Source of the DNA: CAYMUR01 sp964393615
GTDB taxonomy: Bacteria > Planctomycetota > Planctomycetia > Pirellulales > Pirellulaceae
NCBI GenBank assembly: GCA_964393615.1
Contig: CAYMUR010000004.1
Span: 52,093-116,092 of the forward strand
Direction: 5' to 3'
Length of the DNA stretch: 64,000 bases
In this document: one piece after another, positions 1 to 8,789 of the stretch
How positions within the stretch are numbered: position 1 is the first letter of the stretch
Layout: every line of letters starts with the position of its first letter
Made by a program: the position numbers and the translations under genes
The notes under the pieces: model-generated
Seen by the model: only the letters and a program-made list of their open reading frames with translations
What the model was told of the DNA's origin: nothing
Database searches by the model: none

Positions 1-487
1 GTGGTATTACGTCGTTGTTGGTGACTGTTCTGATAAATAGAGTGCAATTGCACTAAACATAGGGCGATTTTTGATCGTACCGTCCATTGCTACGAAAACC
101 GTACAAGTCGTATTGCTTTTTTAAGAACCGGTTTACTCGTTACTCATTTATTTCTGTGATGGTTTTGGTGCTAAGTTTGTGGCAGTTAAAAAAGTCAAAG
201 AAAAAATTATTAAGATTGTGAAGCAGGTAGAAATAAATTGTTTCTTGACAAAGGAAAACGTATCAAGTCGCTTACTTGGTATTTTTTTGAGGAAAGTGTT
301 TTGTTCGTGCTGGGACGCAGTATTACAATGAAAACGAGCGTTTGTTGATAGCGGTTTTGGTCGCTTGTTATGGTGCCGACAAGAGATTCACAATGGTGCT
401 GACGAAAGCGATTTGGCGACTGGGGCCGGTGTTTATTCCCTCTTTCAGGAAACAGCGGAGCTACGCTCTCTGAAACGAAGATCTATC
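1..487. other. Intergenic, no gene found
   Basis: No convincing coding frame is seen on either strand before the LRR gene. The stretch is AT-rich with several A and T runs. A TTGACA box lies at 245-250, but no good -10 hexamer stands 16-18 bases after it, so no promoter is claimed. The upstream gene is outside the window. Confidence 0.5.
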
Positions 488-1261
488 ATGAAAATAACAC
501 GACAGGTTTTCTGGATCATTACAACTCTGATGCCGGTTGGGGCGGTTGTGGCAGAGAACAACGGGACAACTCGATCTTTAGGAGACAATCTCAGGAATGA
601 ATCCGTTCGGCAGTTAAGGCAACTTGGTGCGACCGTCTTTACGCGTGCTAACCAAGTCATCGAAGTCAATGCGAATCGCACAACAATAACAGACCATGAT
701 TTAGTCTGGGTATCCAAGTTGGTGCGCATGACGGATCTTTCGCTTGAAGATACGATGATCAGCGACCTAGGCCTGATTCACTTGCAAGAATTGCAACAGC
801 TCGAATGGCTTAATCTCTATCGGTCTCGCATCAGCGACCAGGGCCTGAAAGCAGTCAGCCGACTCAAAAGCGTGAAGCACTTACCAATTGGTGAGACGAA
901 AGTTACCGATGACGGGATGGTTCATTTAAGTAATATGCAACAACTTCTTTATCTTGGACTGCGTGGTAACAACATCACGGATGATGGTGTGCGGCATTTG
1001 AGAAAACTTAACCAACTGAATGGATTACATCTTGGCAATACCAAAGTGACCGATGCAGGAATAACTCATTTGGTGGGGATGAACCAACTTCAGACACTGT
1101 GGCTAGACCAAACCACCATATCAGATCATGCAACGGCATCCTTAGCCAAACTTCATTCCCTGCGAGAGCTTCACATTAGGCAAACAGAAATCACGGAAAA
1201 AGGAATGCAAAGGATGGCCATCTTGCTGCCAAGATGTCGTATTGTAAAGGAGCTGCCTTAA
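488..1261 (+). CDS. Exported leucine-rich-repeat protein
   Basis: A 257-residue protein. Residues 1-22 form a Sec-type signal peptide (basic MKITR, then a hydrophobic stretch ending AVVA), so it is probably periplasmic. From about residue 75 to the end there are seven or eight 24-residue leucine-rich repeats of the type L-x-x-L-x-L-x-x-T-x-(I/V)-(T/S)-D-x-G-(L/M)-x-x-L, the ribonuclease-inhibitor-like form that planctomycetes have in many copies. Such repeats bind proteins; no enzyme domain is present. The frame is open upstream to 365, but the ATG at 488 is chosen because it puts the signal peptide at the N terminus. A second LRR protein lies at 62327-63460. The partner is unknown. Confidence 0.8.
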   Translation: MKITRQVFWIITTLMPVGAVVAENNGTTRSLGDNLRNESVRQLRQLGATVFTRANQVIEVNANRTTITDHDLVWVSKLVRMTDLSLEDTMISDLGLIHLQELQQLEWLNLYRSRISDQGLKAVSRLKSVKHLPIGETKVTDDGMVHLSNMQQLLYLGLRGNNITDDGVRHLRKLNQLNGLHLGNTKVTDAGITHLVGMNQLQTLWLDQTTISDHATASLAKLHSLRELHIRQTEITEKGMQRMAILLPRCRIVKELP

Positions 1262-1300
1262 TGTGGTGGCATCCCAAGTGTGGTGCAGTTTTCCAGAGGT

Positions 1301-1741
1301 CTAGCGAAGACGGCGAAGCACACCACTTTGAAATGGATGTCCGTGACGTATTTTGTTAATAGTTGTTCTAGGAGCGGGAGATGCCAAAGGGCTCGGTTCA
1401 TGGGGTTTAGCATGCCAGGGATAATCAAACGCATGACGGTAATGGTAAGGCCTGCGATAGAACCAGCCATGAAACGCTGGATAACGATGCATAAACCGTG
1501 AATTGGCTGGCGAGCAACCGTGACGAGGCCCATAACACGTTTGTGGCATCGGGCCCAAATAGACATGTACTGCCCCATGTCCAAATTTTGCATCGGGGGG
1601 GTAAGCGCCTCCATAATCCTCACCGACACCGTTTGTCAGGCCATCGTATTGAGCAGAACGCACTGGATGACTATTGGCATTCACCAAGTGCGCATTATTC
1701 ATGACGGTCGATAGGATGACGGTAAACAGTGCAGCTTGCAT
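1301..1741 (-). CDS. Small secreted planctomycete protein of unknown function
   Basis: A 146-residue protein with a signal peptide (residues 1 to about 22, MQAALFTVILSTVMNNAH). The middle (about residues 67-105) is rich in aromatic residues and histidine and carries two cysteines in the context CYGPRHGC, followed by HRYPAFHGWFYRRPYHYR and DYPWH. This CYGPR/HRYPAFHG block is one I recognise as recurring in short exported planctomycete hypotheticals; no activity is known to me. The start is supported by AGGAG eight bases upstream of the ATG at 1741. It converges with the LRR gene, with 39 bases between them. The two cysteines could form a disulfide outside the cytoplasm (inference). Confidence 0.7.
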   Translation of the reverse strand: MQAALFTVILSTVMNNAHLVNANSHPVRSAQYDGLTNGVGEDYGGAYPPDAKFGHGAVHVYLGPMPQTCYGPRHGCSPANSRFMHRYPAFHGWFYRRPYHYRHAFDYPWHAKPHEPSPLASPAPRTTINKIRHGHPFQSGVLRRLR

Positions 1742-2465
1742 GAGCCTAACTCCTGTCGGCTTTCTCTGGGGACCTGGGTGTGCCTAGCCGCCCTTAGTAC
1801 GAAATTGATGATCCCAATTCGTCTGTCATAAAAAACAAATCGACCGGAAAAACCCAACGATAGAGTTTTTTCGCGGCCTCCTGTTTAACCCCTACTAACT
1901 GTTACAGGCAACAAAACTCCACTTTTGCTCTGCATCTTTCCTGAATTGCAATGCAACAGTCCCGCCAATGAATGCACAGGGCTGCTGCGGTCCCTCTTTT
2001 GCTCGGTGCACCTCCTGACATACCCAAGAGCAGCGATCCTTAAGGACCACAACCTTATGCAATGGTTGGTATTGGCGGGTGACAGACCACACTCTGGTTA
2101 ATTGGAATAATCGTTATATTCACCCCACCCCTTTTTGCTGACCCAAAGCCTACTAAGTGGAATGTTTTAGTTCCTTTTGATTGAGACAACAAATTTTATC
2201 ACTTGTTCATCAGAACCGTCCAAGTAGTCTGGAAGCTAGCGGATAAATTGACGGGTTATACAGCTTTTGAAACGAAGCAGTGACTTGGGTGATTCTGACA
2301 ACGGATTATCGTTACAGGATCGTGAACGACGAGTTGTTTTACCTCACAATATTTTGCTTCCCGGCTGCGAAGACATGTCCAATTGAAAAGTCTGTCTGTC
2401 GTGGATCGCTGGTGAGTTCATACAAACAAGAGCTGAATGGAGTGACTCATGAATAGGACCGGAAA
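1742..2465. other. Intergenic gap upstream of the sigma54-type regulator
   Basis: Apart from the doubtful 65-residue frame at 1895-2092 nothing supported is seen here. The last 370 bases, before the regulator gene, hold no clear hairpin or sigma70-like promoter. Confidence 0.4.
1895..2092 (-). CDS. Possible small protein, 65 aa
   Basis: A GTG-started frame of 65 residues with a balanced, protein-like composition (DRCSWVCQEVHRAKEG, then GGTVALQFRKDAEQKWSFV) and three cysteines. There is no signal peptide or membrane segment and no clear Shine-Dalgarno site; a stop lies eight codons upstream of the GTG, so the gene cannot be much longer. I do not recognise the family. It sits alone in a 720-base gap. 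It may be spurious; the composition is the only argument for it. Confidence 0.35.
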   Translation of the reverse strand: MWSVTRQYQPLHKVVVLKDRCSWVCQEVHRAKEGPQQPCAFIGGTVALQFRKDAEQKWSFVACNS

Positions 2466-3995
2466 ATGAGCAGTGCAATAATTTTACTTAGCCAGGACAC
2501 TGACTTGTTGCGAGATCTTCAAGATCAGCTTAACGGTAAATATGATATTCATTGTTCTGAGACATTGCAGAGTGCGTTCGATCAGCTTGCCCAAAACGGA
2601 TCGAAAACAGTATTAGTGCATCTGCATCCAGATATTCTAGGTGACCTTTCACCAGGACGCTTTGTGGCTAGGATCAACGACGTGGTGCAAAACGCGACGA
2701 TTGTTGCGTTAGTCGACGAAGATTGTCCTTCCAATCTGCGCCGTTTGATGGAAAAAACGGCAGATCATTTTCTGAATATACCAGCAAAGTGGGAAGAACT
2801 TCGCATGGTTTTAGGAGAGGAAGTGGATCCTCAGGAAGAACTGGCTGGTTTATGGATAGGATTACCGCACAAGGAACTTCGGGGGCATTCGCGTTCGTTG
2901 GTGACATTTACCCCGGAAATGTTCGAGACGATGGACGAAGTGAAAGTGGCTGCCAAGCATGACGTAACGGTACTCCTGATCGGCGAAACGGGCAGTGGCA
3001 AAACGCATTTAGCCCGACTGATTCATGAATTATCATACCGTCGTGATGAACGATTTTGTACAGTCGCTTGTGGAGCGCTACCCCCTGATTTGATTGAAAG
3101 TGAACTTTTCGGATATGTCAAAGGAGCTTTTACTGGAGCCGATCGTGATAAGGAAGGAAAGTTTGCTGCAGCAGGAACCGGGACGTTACTTTTGGATGAA
3201 ATTGACGTTTTGTCACTTGATCAGCAGGCTAAATTGTTGCGAGTTATCGAAACGGGAGAATATGAGCCTGTGGGCAGTAATGACACGGAAATGTCACAGG
3301 CGCGGCTGATTGTTGCGTCCAACTACAACCTGGAGGATCTGGTCCACAAAGGAACGTTTCGAATCGATTTATATTATCGGTTGAACATTTTGAAATTTGG
3401 GCTTTTGCCACTGCGTGAACGGCCTTGGGACATCGAGTACTTGGCACGTAAATTCGCACTGGAACATAGTCGAACGCATGATATTGCTATCCGCGAAATC
3501 GATTCTTCATTTCTGGAAACGTTGCGACAATACACGTGGCCAGGTAATATCCGCGAAATGGAAAATGTTATTTGCCGTGCCGTGTTGTACTGTCAACGTG
3601 GTGTGCTAGCGGTTGGCAATCTGCCCGAGAATATACGAGATGCGAAGCCGATCGACATGGAGACCACCCGCGGAAATCCATCTTCCGGCCCTCGTGGGTC
3701 CTTATTGAATTCCGGTGTGATGTCCAATGCGAACAATGCGTTTTCAGGTCAGCCCCTTGGTGGTTTCAATAGTGGTCAGAGTACTGTAGAAGTCAACGAG
3801 TTTGCATCGCAGGATGAATCCTTGGAGAGTGGTTCATCAAAAACGTTAGAGGCTCGCGTCGATTTGATCGAACGTCGCATCATCGAAGATTGTTTGAGGC
3901 GGAATAACCATCGACGCAAGGAAACGGCCGCTGAATTAGGCATCAGCCGCGTAACACTCTACAACAAGATGAAAAAATTTGGCTTGATGGATTAG
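2466..3995 (+). CDS. Sigma54-dependent transcriptional activator with degenerate receiver
   Basis: A 509-residue NtrC-family activator. Residues 1-120 have the length and hydrophobic pattern of a response-regulator receiver, but the phosphoacceptor strand reads TVLVHLHPD with no aspartate at the usual place, and the conserved K-P near the end is replaced by NIPAK. The AAA+ domain (about 135-375) is complete: Walker A GETGSGKT near residue 173, the sigma54 contact loop GAFTGA near 220, Walker B LLLDEID near 242, and arginines of the R-finger region. A poorly conserved linker of about 85 residues leads to a Fis-type helix-turn-helix at 475-509 (ETAAELGISRVTLYNKMKKF). It should open promoters with RNA polymerase-sigma54. 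No histidine kinase is adjacent; input may be by protein contact rather than phosphorylation (inference). Its targets are unknown. Confidence 0.9.
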   Translation: MSSAIILLSQDTDLLRDLQDQLNGKYDIHCSETLQSAFDQLAQNGSKTVLVHLHPDILGDLSPGRFVARINDVVQNATIVALVDEDCPSNLRRLMEKTADHFLNIPAKWEELRMVLGEEVDPQEELAGLWIGLPHKELRGHSRSLVTFTPEMFETMDEVKVAAKHDVTVLLIGETGSGKTHLARLIHELSYRRDERFCTVACGALPPDLIESELFGYVKGAFTGADRDKEGKFAAAGTGTLLLDEIDVLSLDQQAKLLRVIETGEYEPVGSNDTEMSQARLIVASNYNLEDLVHKGTFRIDLYYRLNILKFGLLPLRERPWDIEYLARKFALEHSRTHDIAIREIDSSFLETLRQYTWPGNIREMENVICRAVLYCQRGVLAVGNLPENIRDAKPIDMETTRGNPSSGPRGSLLNSGVMSNANNAFSGQPLGGFNSGQSTVEVNEFASQDESLESGSSKTLEARVDLIERRIIEDCLRRNNHRRKETAAELGISRVTLYNKMKKFGLMD

Positions 3996-4129
3996 TTCCA
4001 AGATTTTTATCTCGTCTTGTCAAACGGTCGATCTGACAACAAGGTGCGGAGATAGCTGATTCAGGATATGCGTTGCCAGCCAGGGGCGATGTTGCTCTCG
4101 GATTCAGTGGGCAGATGAGATAGAATGGC

Positions 4130-5362
4130 GTGATGATCGCACGCTTGATACGTTTTGCGTTTCCCGTTTTGGTGATTGCGCTCCCTTTAGGCACTTATCA
4201 CATACTTGGTAAATTTGCCGATAAGTCCCAGCTGACCCTGGCCCGACGCCACCCTTGGGCGATTCGTTCTCAACGCCATGTGGATCCACGCATCGTCAGC
4301 GACGAACAACTTTATGGCGTGTTGCATCGTTTGCGGCCTCCGCTTGGGTCGAGCAATACCAACGTATTATTACACGCATTGCGTTTGTGGGGCCCACTGG
4401 CAAAATTTGACGATGTACGTGTACCAACGGGTGAATGGTTGCGGCGTTATTTTCTGGATGATGCCGTGTTCCGCGAGAGGGTCGGTAACACAGCACCTCC
4501 ACTCTATCGAATCGACACGGAGACAGGACAGGTTCGTGTGCGAGAATGGTCTTCGGCAGATCCCGACCGGAAGAACTCTAGCTATCATTTGAATGATATC
4601 CTGGCCACATTGGCTGAAACGGGAGTACCATTGGATACACCGTTACGGACTCGAGATGGTGATACAACGGTCGAGCAATTGCTGCGAACAGCGATGGGCC
4701 AGTTTCATTTTCGACAACACGAGTTCGAATGGTCAGCGATTAGTTATCTGCGCTACGTTTATCCCGAGTCGGGATGGTCGAATGATTATGGTGAAGTGAT
4801 TACGGTCAAGGGCGTGGTCAGTGAACTACTTGAAAAAAGAAACCATTTAACGTACGGACCTTGTAATGGCTTACATCGTTTGGAGGCTATGGTAGTACTT
4901 TGTGGTGCTGCAGAAAAACAGGAAACACCAGGCAATTCGAGTGGACGTCGTACACAAAAAGAATGGTGTGATCGAATGCTTCTTCCTCACATGGATCATG
5001 TGGTGGATTTGTTGAAAGCTTCCCAGCATGTAGATGGCTACTGGACCCGATCTTGGGCGGATGATGATGCAACTAAGTCTCCAGCCTCCGCACCCTTGTT
5101 CGATCGAATGCTTGTTACGGGCCATCATTTGGAATGGATGGCCCTGTCTCCTCCGGAGATCAATATACCCAATGAAATGGTCGTGAGAGCAGCTCAGTGG
5201 GTGGTTCGCGCTATCCAAGAGTGCGACAACGAAAGCATCCTTCGAAATTATGGTCCTTTTTCCCACGCTGTCCGGGCTTTGTGTTTGTGGCGAGCCAAGG
5301 TTCCGTTCCAGGCGTGGCGGGAATATAAAGACCGACTAGAAATTCCAGTGGACCCGACATGA
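4130..5362 (+). CDS. Conserved hypothetical, membrane-anchored, possibly alpha/alpha-toroid
   Basis: A 410-residue protein starting at GTG 4130 or ATG 4133. Residues 4-24 form one hydrophobic N-terminal segment (signal anchor or signal peptide). The rest is soluble. Blocks such as CNGLHRLEAMVVLCG and SQHVDGYWTRSW, spaced with helical regions, are like those of prenyltransferase/squalene-cyclase-type alpha-alpha barrels, but I cannot name a family. It is followed after one base by the polytopic membrane protein at 5364, so the two are almost certainly translated from one message and probably act together. Function unknown. Confidence 0.65.
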   Translation: MMIARLIRFAFPVLVIALPLGTYHILGKFADKSQLTLARRHPWAIRSQRHVDPRIVSDEQLYGVLHRLRPPLGSSNTNVLLHALRLWGPLAKFDDVRVPTGEWLRRYFLDDAVFRERVGNTAPPLYRIDTETGQVRVREWSSADPDRKNSSYHLNDILATLAETGVPLDTPLRTRDGDTTVEQLLRTAMGQFHFRQHEFEWSAISYLRYVYPESGWSNDYGEVITVKGVVSELLEKRNHLTYGPCNGLHRLEAMVVLCGAAEKQETPGNSSGRRTQKEWCDRMLLPHMDHVVDLLKASQHVDGYWTRSWADDDATKSPASAPLFDRMLVTGHHLEWMALSPPEINIPNEMVVRAAQWVVRAIQECDNESILRNYGPFSHAVRALCLWRAKVPFQAWREYKDRLEIPVDPT

Positions 5363-5363
5363 C

Positions 5364-6986
5364 ATGAACAACTCAACCACATCGAATTCAGCGGCTTCAC
5401 CCGATGCCGTCCGCAACACGTTCCCACCCGTACCCAGGCCAATCACTTCATCGCGATATGTACCACAGACTTCGGCAGCCGCGTTGGCCATCGTGGTTGC
5501 ACTCTGCGGTATTTTTTTGCTGACCAGTTTCAACCGCCTGAGTCATGTGGATCTTTGGAGCCATCTCAGTTATGGGCGCTGGATTTCTGAGACGAGGGAC
5601 TTGCCCTCCAGTGATCCTTTTGCCGCAAGGATGGATCGTGGAGAGTCGGTGAATCAATTTATTAATGTTCCCTGGTTGGCTCAGTGGTCTGTATATCAAC
5701 TTTACCGAATAGGAGGGGCCGAAGGTTTAGTGCTGATCCATGCGGCATTGGTCACGACAGGTGCCGGACTATTGATGCTTGCTATTGTTGTGCGCGGTGC
5801 AGGTTCTACAGGAGCTGTGGTGGGTGGTGTCATGATGTACCTGTTGGTGTGGCCCCATGTTGATACTTTTCGGCCCCAGCTTTGGGGAATCGTCGCATTT
5901 CCCTTGGTTCTGCTGGGCATTCGTCTACTCTACCGGTGGCGTCACCCCATGTTTTGGTTGCCCGGAATATTTTTGTTGTGGGCCAACCTCCATGAATCGT
6001 TCATTGTAGGGCTCGGGTTGTTGGGGATTTTTGCCGTGGCATGCATGGGAGTTGTCGGGCGAAAAACGGACCCATTAGAGACTCGTCTGGGGCTTCGGGC
6101 TTGTTGGGTATTTGCGATCTGCTTCATCGCCGGTTGCTGTAATCCTGCTGGCCCGCGACTGTTGGTGCAAGTGGCATCAACAGGTGGAAATCTTGCATTG
6201 GAGCCGTTCCTTGAGTGGGAACCAATAATGATCAAAAGTATTCACGGCCTCTTGTTTGTGGGTTCGCTGTTGATCATTTGCCTTGTGATTTGGTGCGGCT
6301 CGAAGAAATTTGACCGAGGAGAAGCGGTCTTGTTGATTGTTTTTGGATTGTTTGCGATGTGTTCGACGAAAATGTTGATCTGGTGGTGTATGCTTTGGCC
6401 TGGAATTGTGCTTCCGCATTTGATGACTTGTTGGCCACGCGCTGAGAAAATGATAGAGGCCCCAGCCTATGCCCCATCCAGTCGTGCTACGATGCGAACA
6501 TTTTATGCTTTGGGTTGTATTCTGATTGTGCTCTGCTGGTCGCCTGCCAGTCGTGCCTTAATTTCCAGTCAGTCGCTGCGCATTGGGCAGTGGACGACAC
6601 GAGACACACCACTCTACGTGGCAGAGCAGATGCGCCAGTGTGGATTAACTGGTCGCATTATGAGTCCGCTGGATTGGGGAGGCTATCTGATTTGGCATAC
6701 CCAGGGGGCCATTCAACCAATGGTTTATTCTCAGGTACATTTGCAGCAACCGAAACTTCGGGACGATTTTTTATGTATTTCCCGGGGAGATAGTAACTGG
6801 GTCCAAGTGGTTGACCAGTACGATCTGGATTATCTAATATTAAGCCGAAAGCGAAATAACACCCTGCGGCACGACATCGAACAGCATCCCCGGGCGAGTA
6901 TTCTGTACCAAGATGAACAAAGCTTGCTGGTGCAATTACTGAAAACAGCATCCGCCCATGCAGGGCGCGTGTCCACTGCGCCATAA
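5364..6986 (+). CDS. Polytopic membrane protein, GT-C glycosyltransferase-like
   Basis: A 540-residue protein with about nine or ten hydrophobic segments, the first at about residues 30-52. It is followed by an extracytoplasmic loop with HVDLWSHLSYGRWI and LPSSDPF. An acidic/aromatic first loop followed by many membrane spans is the layout of GT-C fold enzymes (PMT/ArnT-like lipid-linked sugar transferases), but I see no proof of activity. The C-terminal 130 residues are soluble (MSPLDWGGYLIW, and SQVHLQQPKLRDDF), also seen in planctomycete proteins of this type. Transcription is shared with the gene at 4130. It could instead be a transport or polymer-assembly protein. Confidence 0.65.
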   Translation: MNNSTTSNSAASPDAVRNTFPPVPRPITSSRYVPQTSAAALAIVVALCGIFLLTSFNRLSHVDLWSHLSYGRWISETRDLPSSDPFAARMDRGESVNQFINVPWLAQWSVYQLYRIGGAEGLVLIHAALVTTGAGLLMLAIVVRGAGSTGAVVGGVMMYLLVWPHVDTFRPQLWGIVAFPLVLLGIRLLYRWRHPMFWLPGIFLLWANLHESFIVGLGLLGIFAVACMGVVGRKTDPLETRLGLRACWVFAICFIAGCCNPAGPRLLVQVASTGGNLALEPFLEWEPIMIKSIHGLLFVGSLLIICLVIWCGSKKFDRGEAVLLIVFGLFAMCSTKMLIWWCMLWPGIVLPHLMTCWPRAEKMIEAPAYAPSSRATMRTFYALGCILIVLCWSPASRALISSQSLRIGQWTTRDTPLYVAEQMRQCGLTGRIMSPLDWGGYLIWHTQGAIQPMVYSQVHLQQPKLRDDFLCISRGDSNWVQVVDQYDLDYLILSRKRNNTLRHDIEQHPRASILYQDEQSLLVQLLKTASAHAGRVSTAP

Positions 6987-7241
6987 CGCCAGAGACCAAC
7001 TGTCCACTAAGGTCGTCGCTGTATCTTCTGTGAACTCTGCAAGGATTTGTGATGATGAACCATTCGGAACCTGGACCTTTGCGCTACAGCAATTGACGAT
7101 TTGATTTTTGCTGTGATTGATTGGTGTGTATAGGGTTGCCCTTAGGTAGAACTCGGACGGTTCGAACAAAGAAAACTTGATCACGGCCGTCCATGTGGGC
7201 ATACTGAGCGGTAGTTTTATTTTGGAATCCACTTGAGTTAG

Positions 7242-8468
7242 TTGTATGCCCTTATTGCCTATCGTGCCTACGATCCAAGTCAGACGCTGCAGGAGAAACT
7301 TGACGTGGTTCCAACACGTGTTTTTTTATTGCTATTATCGCTACTGACAGCAGCGGGAGATTCTCTCCAAGCGATAACGATCAGCGAGATGGTCTTTTTC
7401 GGTGACAGCCTGTCGGATGTTGGAAATATTTCCAGTTGGTCGCTCGGTTTTGTGCCGGGCTCCGCCTATTGGAACGGTCGTTTTTCAAATGGCCCGGTTT
7501 TTCCAGAATTGCTTTCGGCTCAATGGGGTCTGGGGTCACTCGCTTCGAGTACCGATGGGGGTAATAACTATGCTTACGGTGGAGCACAGACTTCTGGAAC
7601 GGGCGGACTGAACGGATGGTTGATTGACGACCTTGATGAACAGATCGATCACTTTCTGGCAAACCGGACTGCCGATCCGGAAGCCCTGTTTGTAGTGTTG
7701 GCTGGTCTCAACGATTTTCTGAACTCCAGCCAGGTGAATGTTTCGGTGCCCGTGGCAAATATCGCTGACGATCTCACCCGGTTACACGCGGCCGGCGCGC
7801 GGCAGATGCTAGTCATCAACTTGCCGCGCCTGGGCGATACGCCACGCTTCAATGATAGTGCATCCCTGGCGAACACGATGAATGGAAGGACTGATGATTT
7901 CAACCGTCAGCTGGCAATAGCCCTGGGTGGTCTTTCCGAGAGCCTCTCGGACATATCGCTCATTCAATACGATCTTGCCGCGCTATTTCAGGAGGTACTT
8001 TCCAACTCTACCCAGTATGGATTCACAAACGTGACCGATCCAGCCGCGCCCGGGCTGGACGTGGGCGACTTCTTTTACAGTTCGGGCAACGTGGTTTCTA
8101 GTCCCGAGAATTATTTGTTTTGGGATGAAATTCACCCGACCACAACGGCGCACGCAATCCTTGCCGAAGAGATTTGTGACATGCTTGAGAGCCTCGAGGC
8201 CAATGGTGATTTTGATGCGAATGGCGTTGTGGATGCGGCCGATTACACGCTTTGGCGAGACAATTTCGGCTTGGACTCCTGGGTACTTAACGGCCACGGT
8301 TCGGGTGCAACCAGCGTGGTCCAGGCCGACTACCAGCTTTGGGTCGACCACTTTGGAGAAATTGTCGGCAACGATTCACAGGCAAAGCACGTACCTGAAC
8401 CGATCAGCCTGTTCCTGGCCCTTTGGGGACTGCTTGTGTGGCCGTGGGCACACGGGAGGAGAAATTGA
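7242..8468 (+). CDS. Secreted SGNH/GDSL hydrolase with dockerin-like repeats and PEP-CTERM tail
   Basis: About 408 residues from ATG 7242; a later GTG or TTG start near 7300 would give a tidier signal peptide (RVFLLLLSLLTAAGDSLQA). The lipase/esterase core has block I FFGDSLSDVGN near residue 53, block III GLNDF near 156, and the catalytic Asp-His block WDEIHPTT near 294, so Ser, Asp and His are all present. Residues about 318-373 hold two dockerin/EF-hand-like repeats (DFDANGVVDAADYTLWRDNF and a second ADYQLWVDHFG). The last 26 residues are a PEP-CTERM signal: VPEP, a hydrophobic stretch and HGRRN. PEP-CTERM proteins are processed by exosortase and retained at the envelope. Likely an ester hydrolase acting outside the cell on lipids or acetylated polysaccharide. 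The DNA is richer in G+C than its left neighbours. Confidence 0.85.
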   Translation: MYALIAYRAYDPSQTLQEKLDVVPTRVFLLLLSLLTAAGDSLQAITISEMVFFGDSLSDVGNISSWSLGFVPGSAYWNGRFSNGPVFPELLSAQWGLGSLASSTDGGNNYAYGGAQTSGTGGLNGWLIDDLDEQIDHFLANRTADPEALFVVLAGLNDFLNSSQVNVSVPVANIADDLTRLHAAGARQMLVINLPRLGDTPRFNDSASLANTMNGRTDDFNRQLAIALGGLSESLSDISLIQYDLAALFQEVLSNSTQYGFTNVTDPAAPGLDVGDFFYSSGNVVSSPENYLFWDEIHPTTTAHAILAEEICDMLESLEANGDFDANGVVDAADYTLWRDNFGLDSWVLNGHGSGATSVVQADYQLWVDHFGEIVGNDSQAKHVPEPISLFLALWGLLVWPWAHGRRN

Positions 8469-8789
8469 GTCAGGCAATTGTTTCTGGTTTGAAACCTGTT
8501 GGACACCTACTGAATCGGAGAGCAGTTTTCCAGGGCGACAGGTTCGAGGAAAATCTAGTGATTGAGACGTCGGGGCTACGGCTGGATATTCCACTGGACG
8601 CAGAACGATTTCTGGGGCCGGGGACAAGCCGTTGCCGAATTGCACAGAATCGTCTGGTGGCGACGTTGGCTGTAAACTTGATCTCGCCAGGCCCTGCCGC
8701 GCCCGCCCGCTGCTGGAATGAGTCATCGTTGGGTTGTGTCGTGCCACCTGTAATGCAGTGCGTTACCAGGGGATTGCCGCCAGCCGCAT
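8469..8789. other. Intergenic between convergent genes
   Basis: The 320 bases between the SGNH hydrolase and the FAD oxidoreductase are open in several frames because of their high G+C. The translations are proline/arginine/serine-rich with no recognisable motif, and I take them as non-coding. No clear terminator hairpin with a T run was found. Confidence 0.5.

Noticed and set aside
245..273. TTGACA box as a promoter for the first LRR gene
   Set aside because: No acceptable -10 hexamer at 16-18 bases; kept only as a remark.
6936..7232. Minus-strand frame of 98 codons after the GT-C-like gene
   Set aside because: Overlaps the end of a well-supported gene and has no family wording or ribosome site.
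8376..8747. Minus-strand frame between SGNH hydrolase and FAD oxidoreductase
   Set aside because: Overlaps the end of the hydrolase gene, low-complexity product, no ribosome site.
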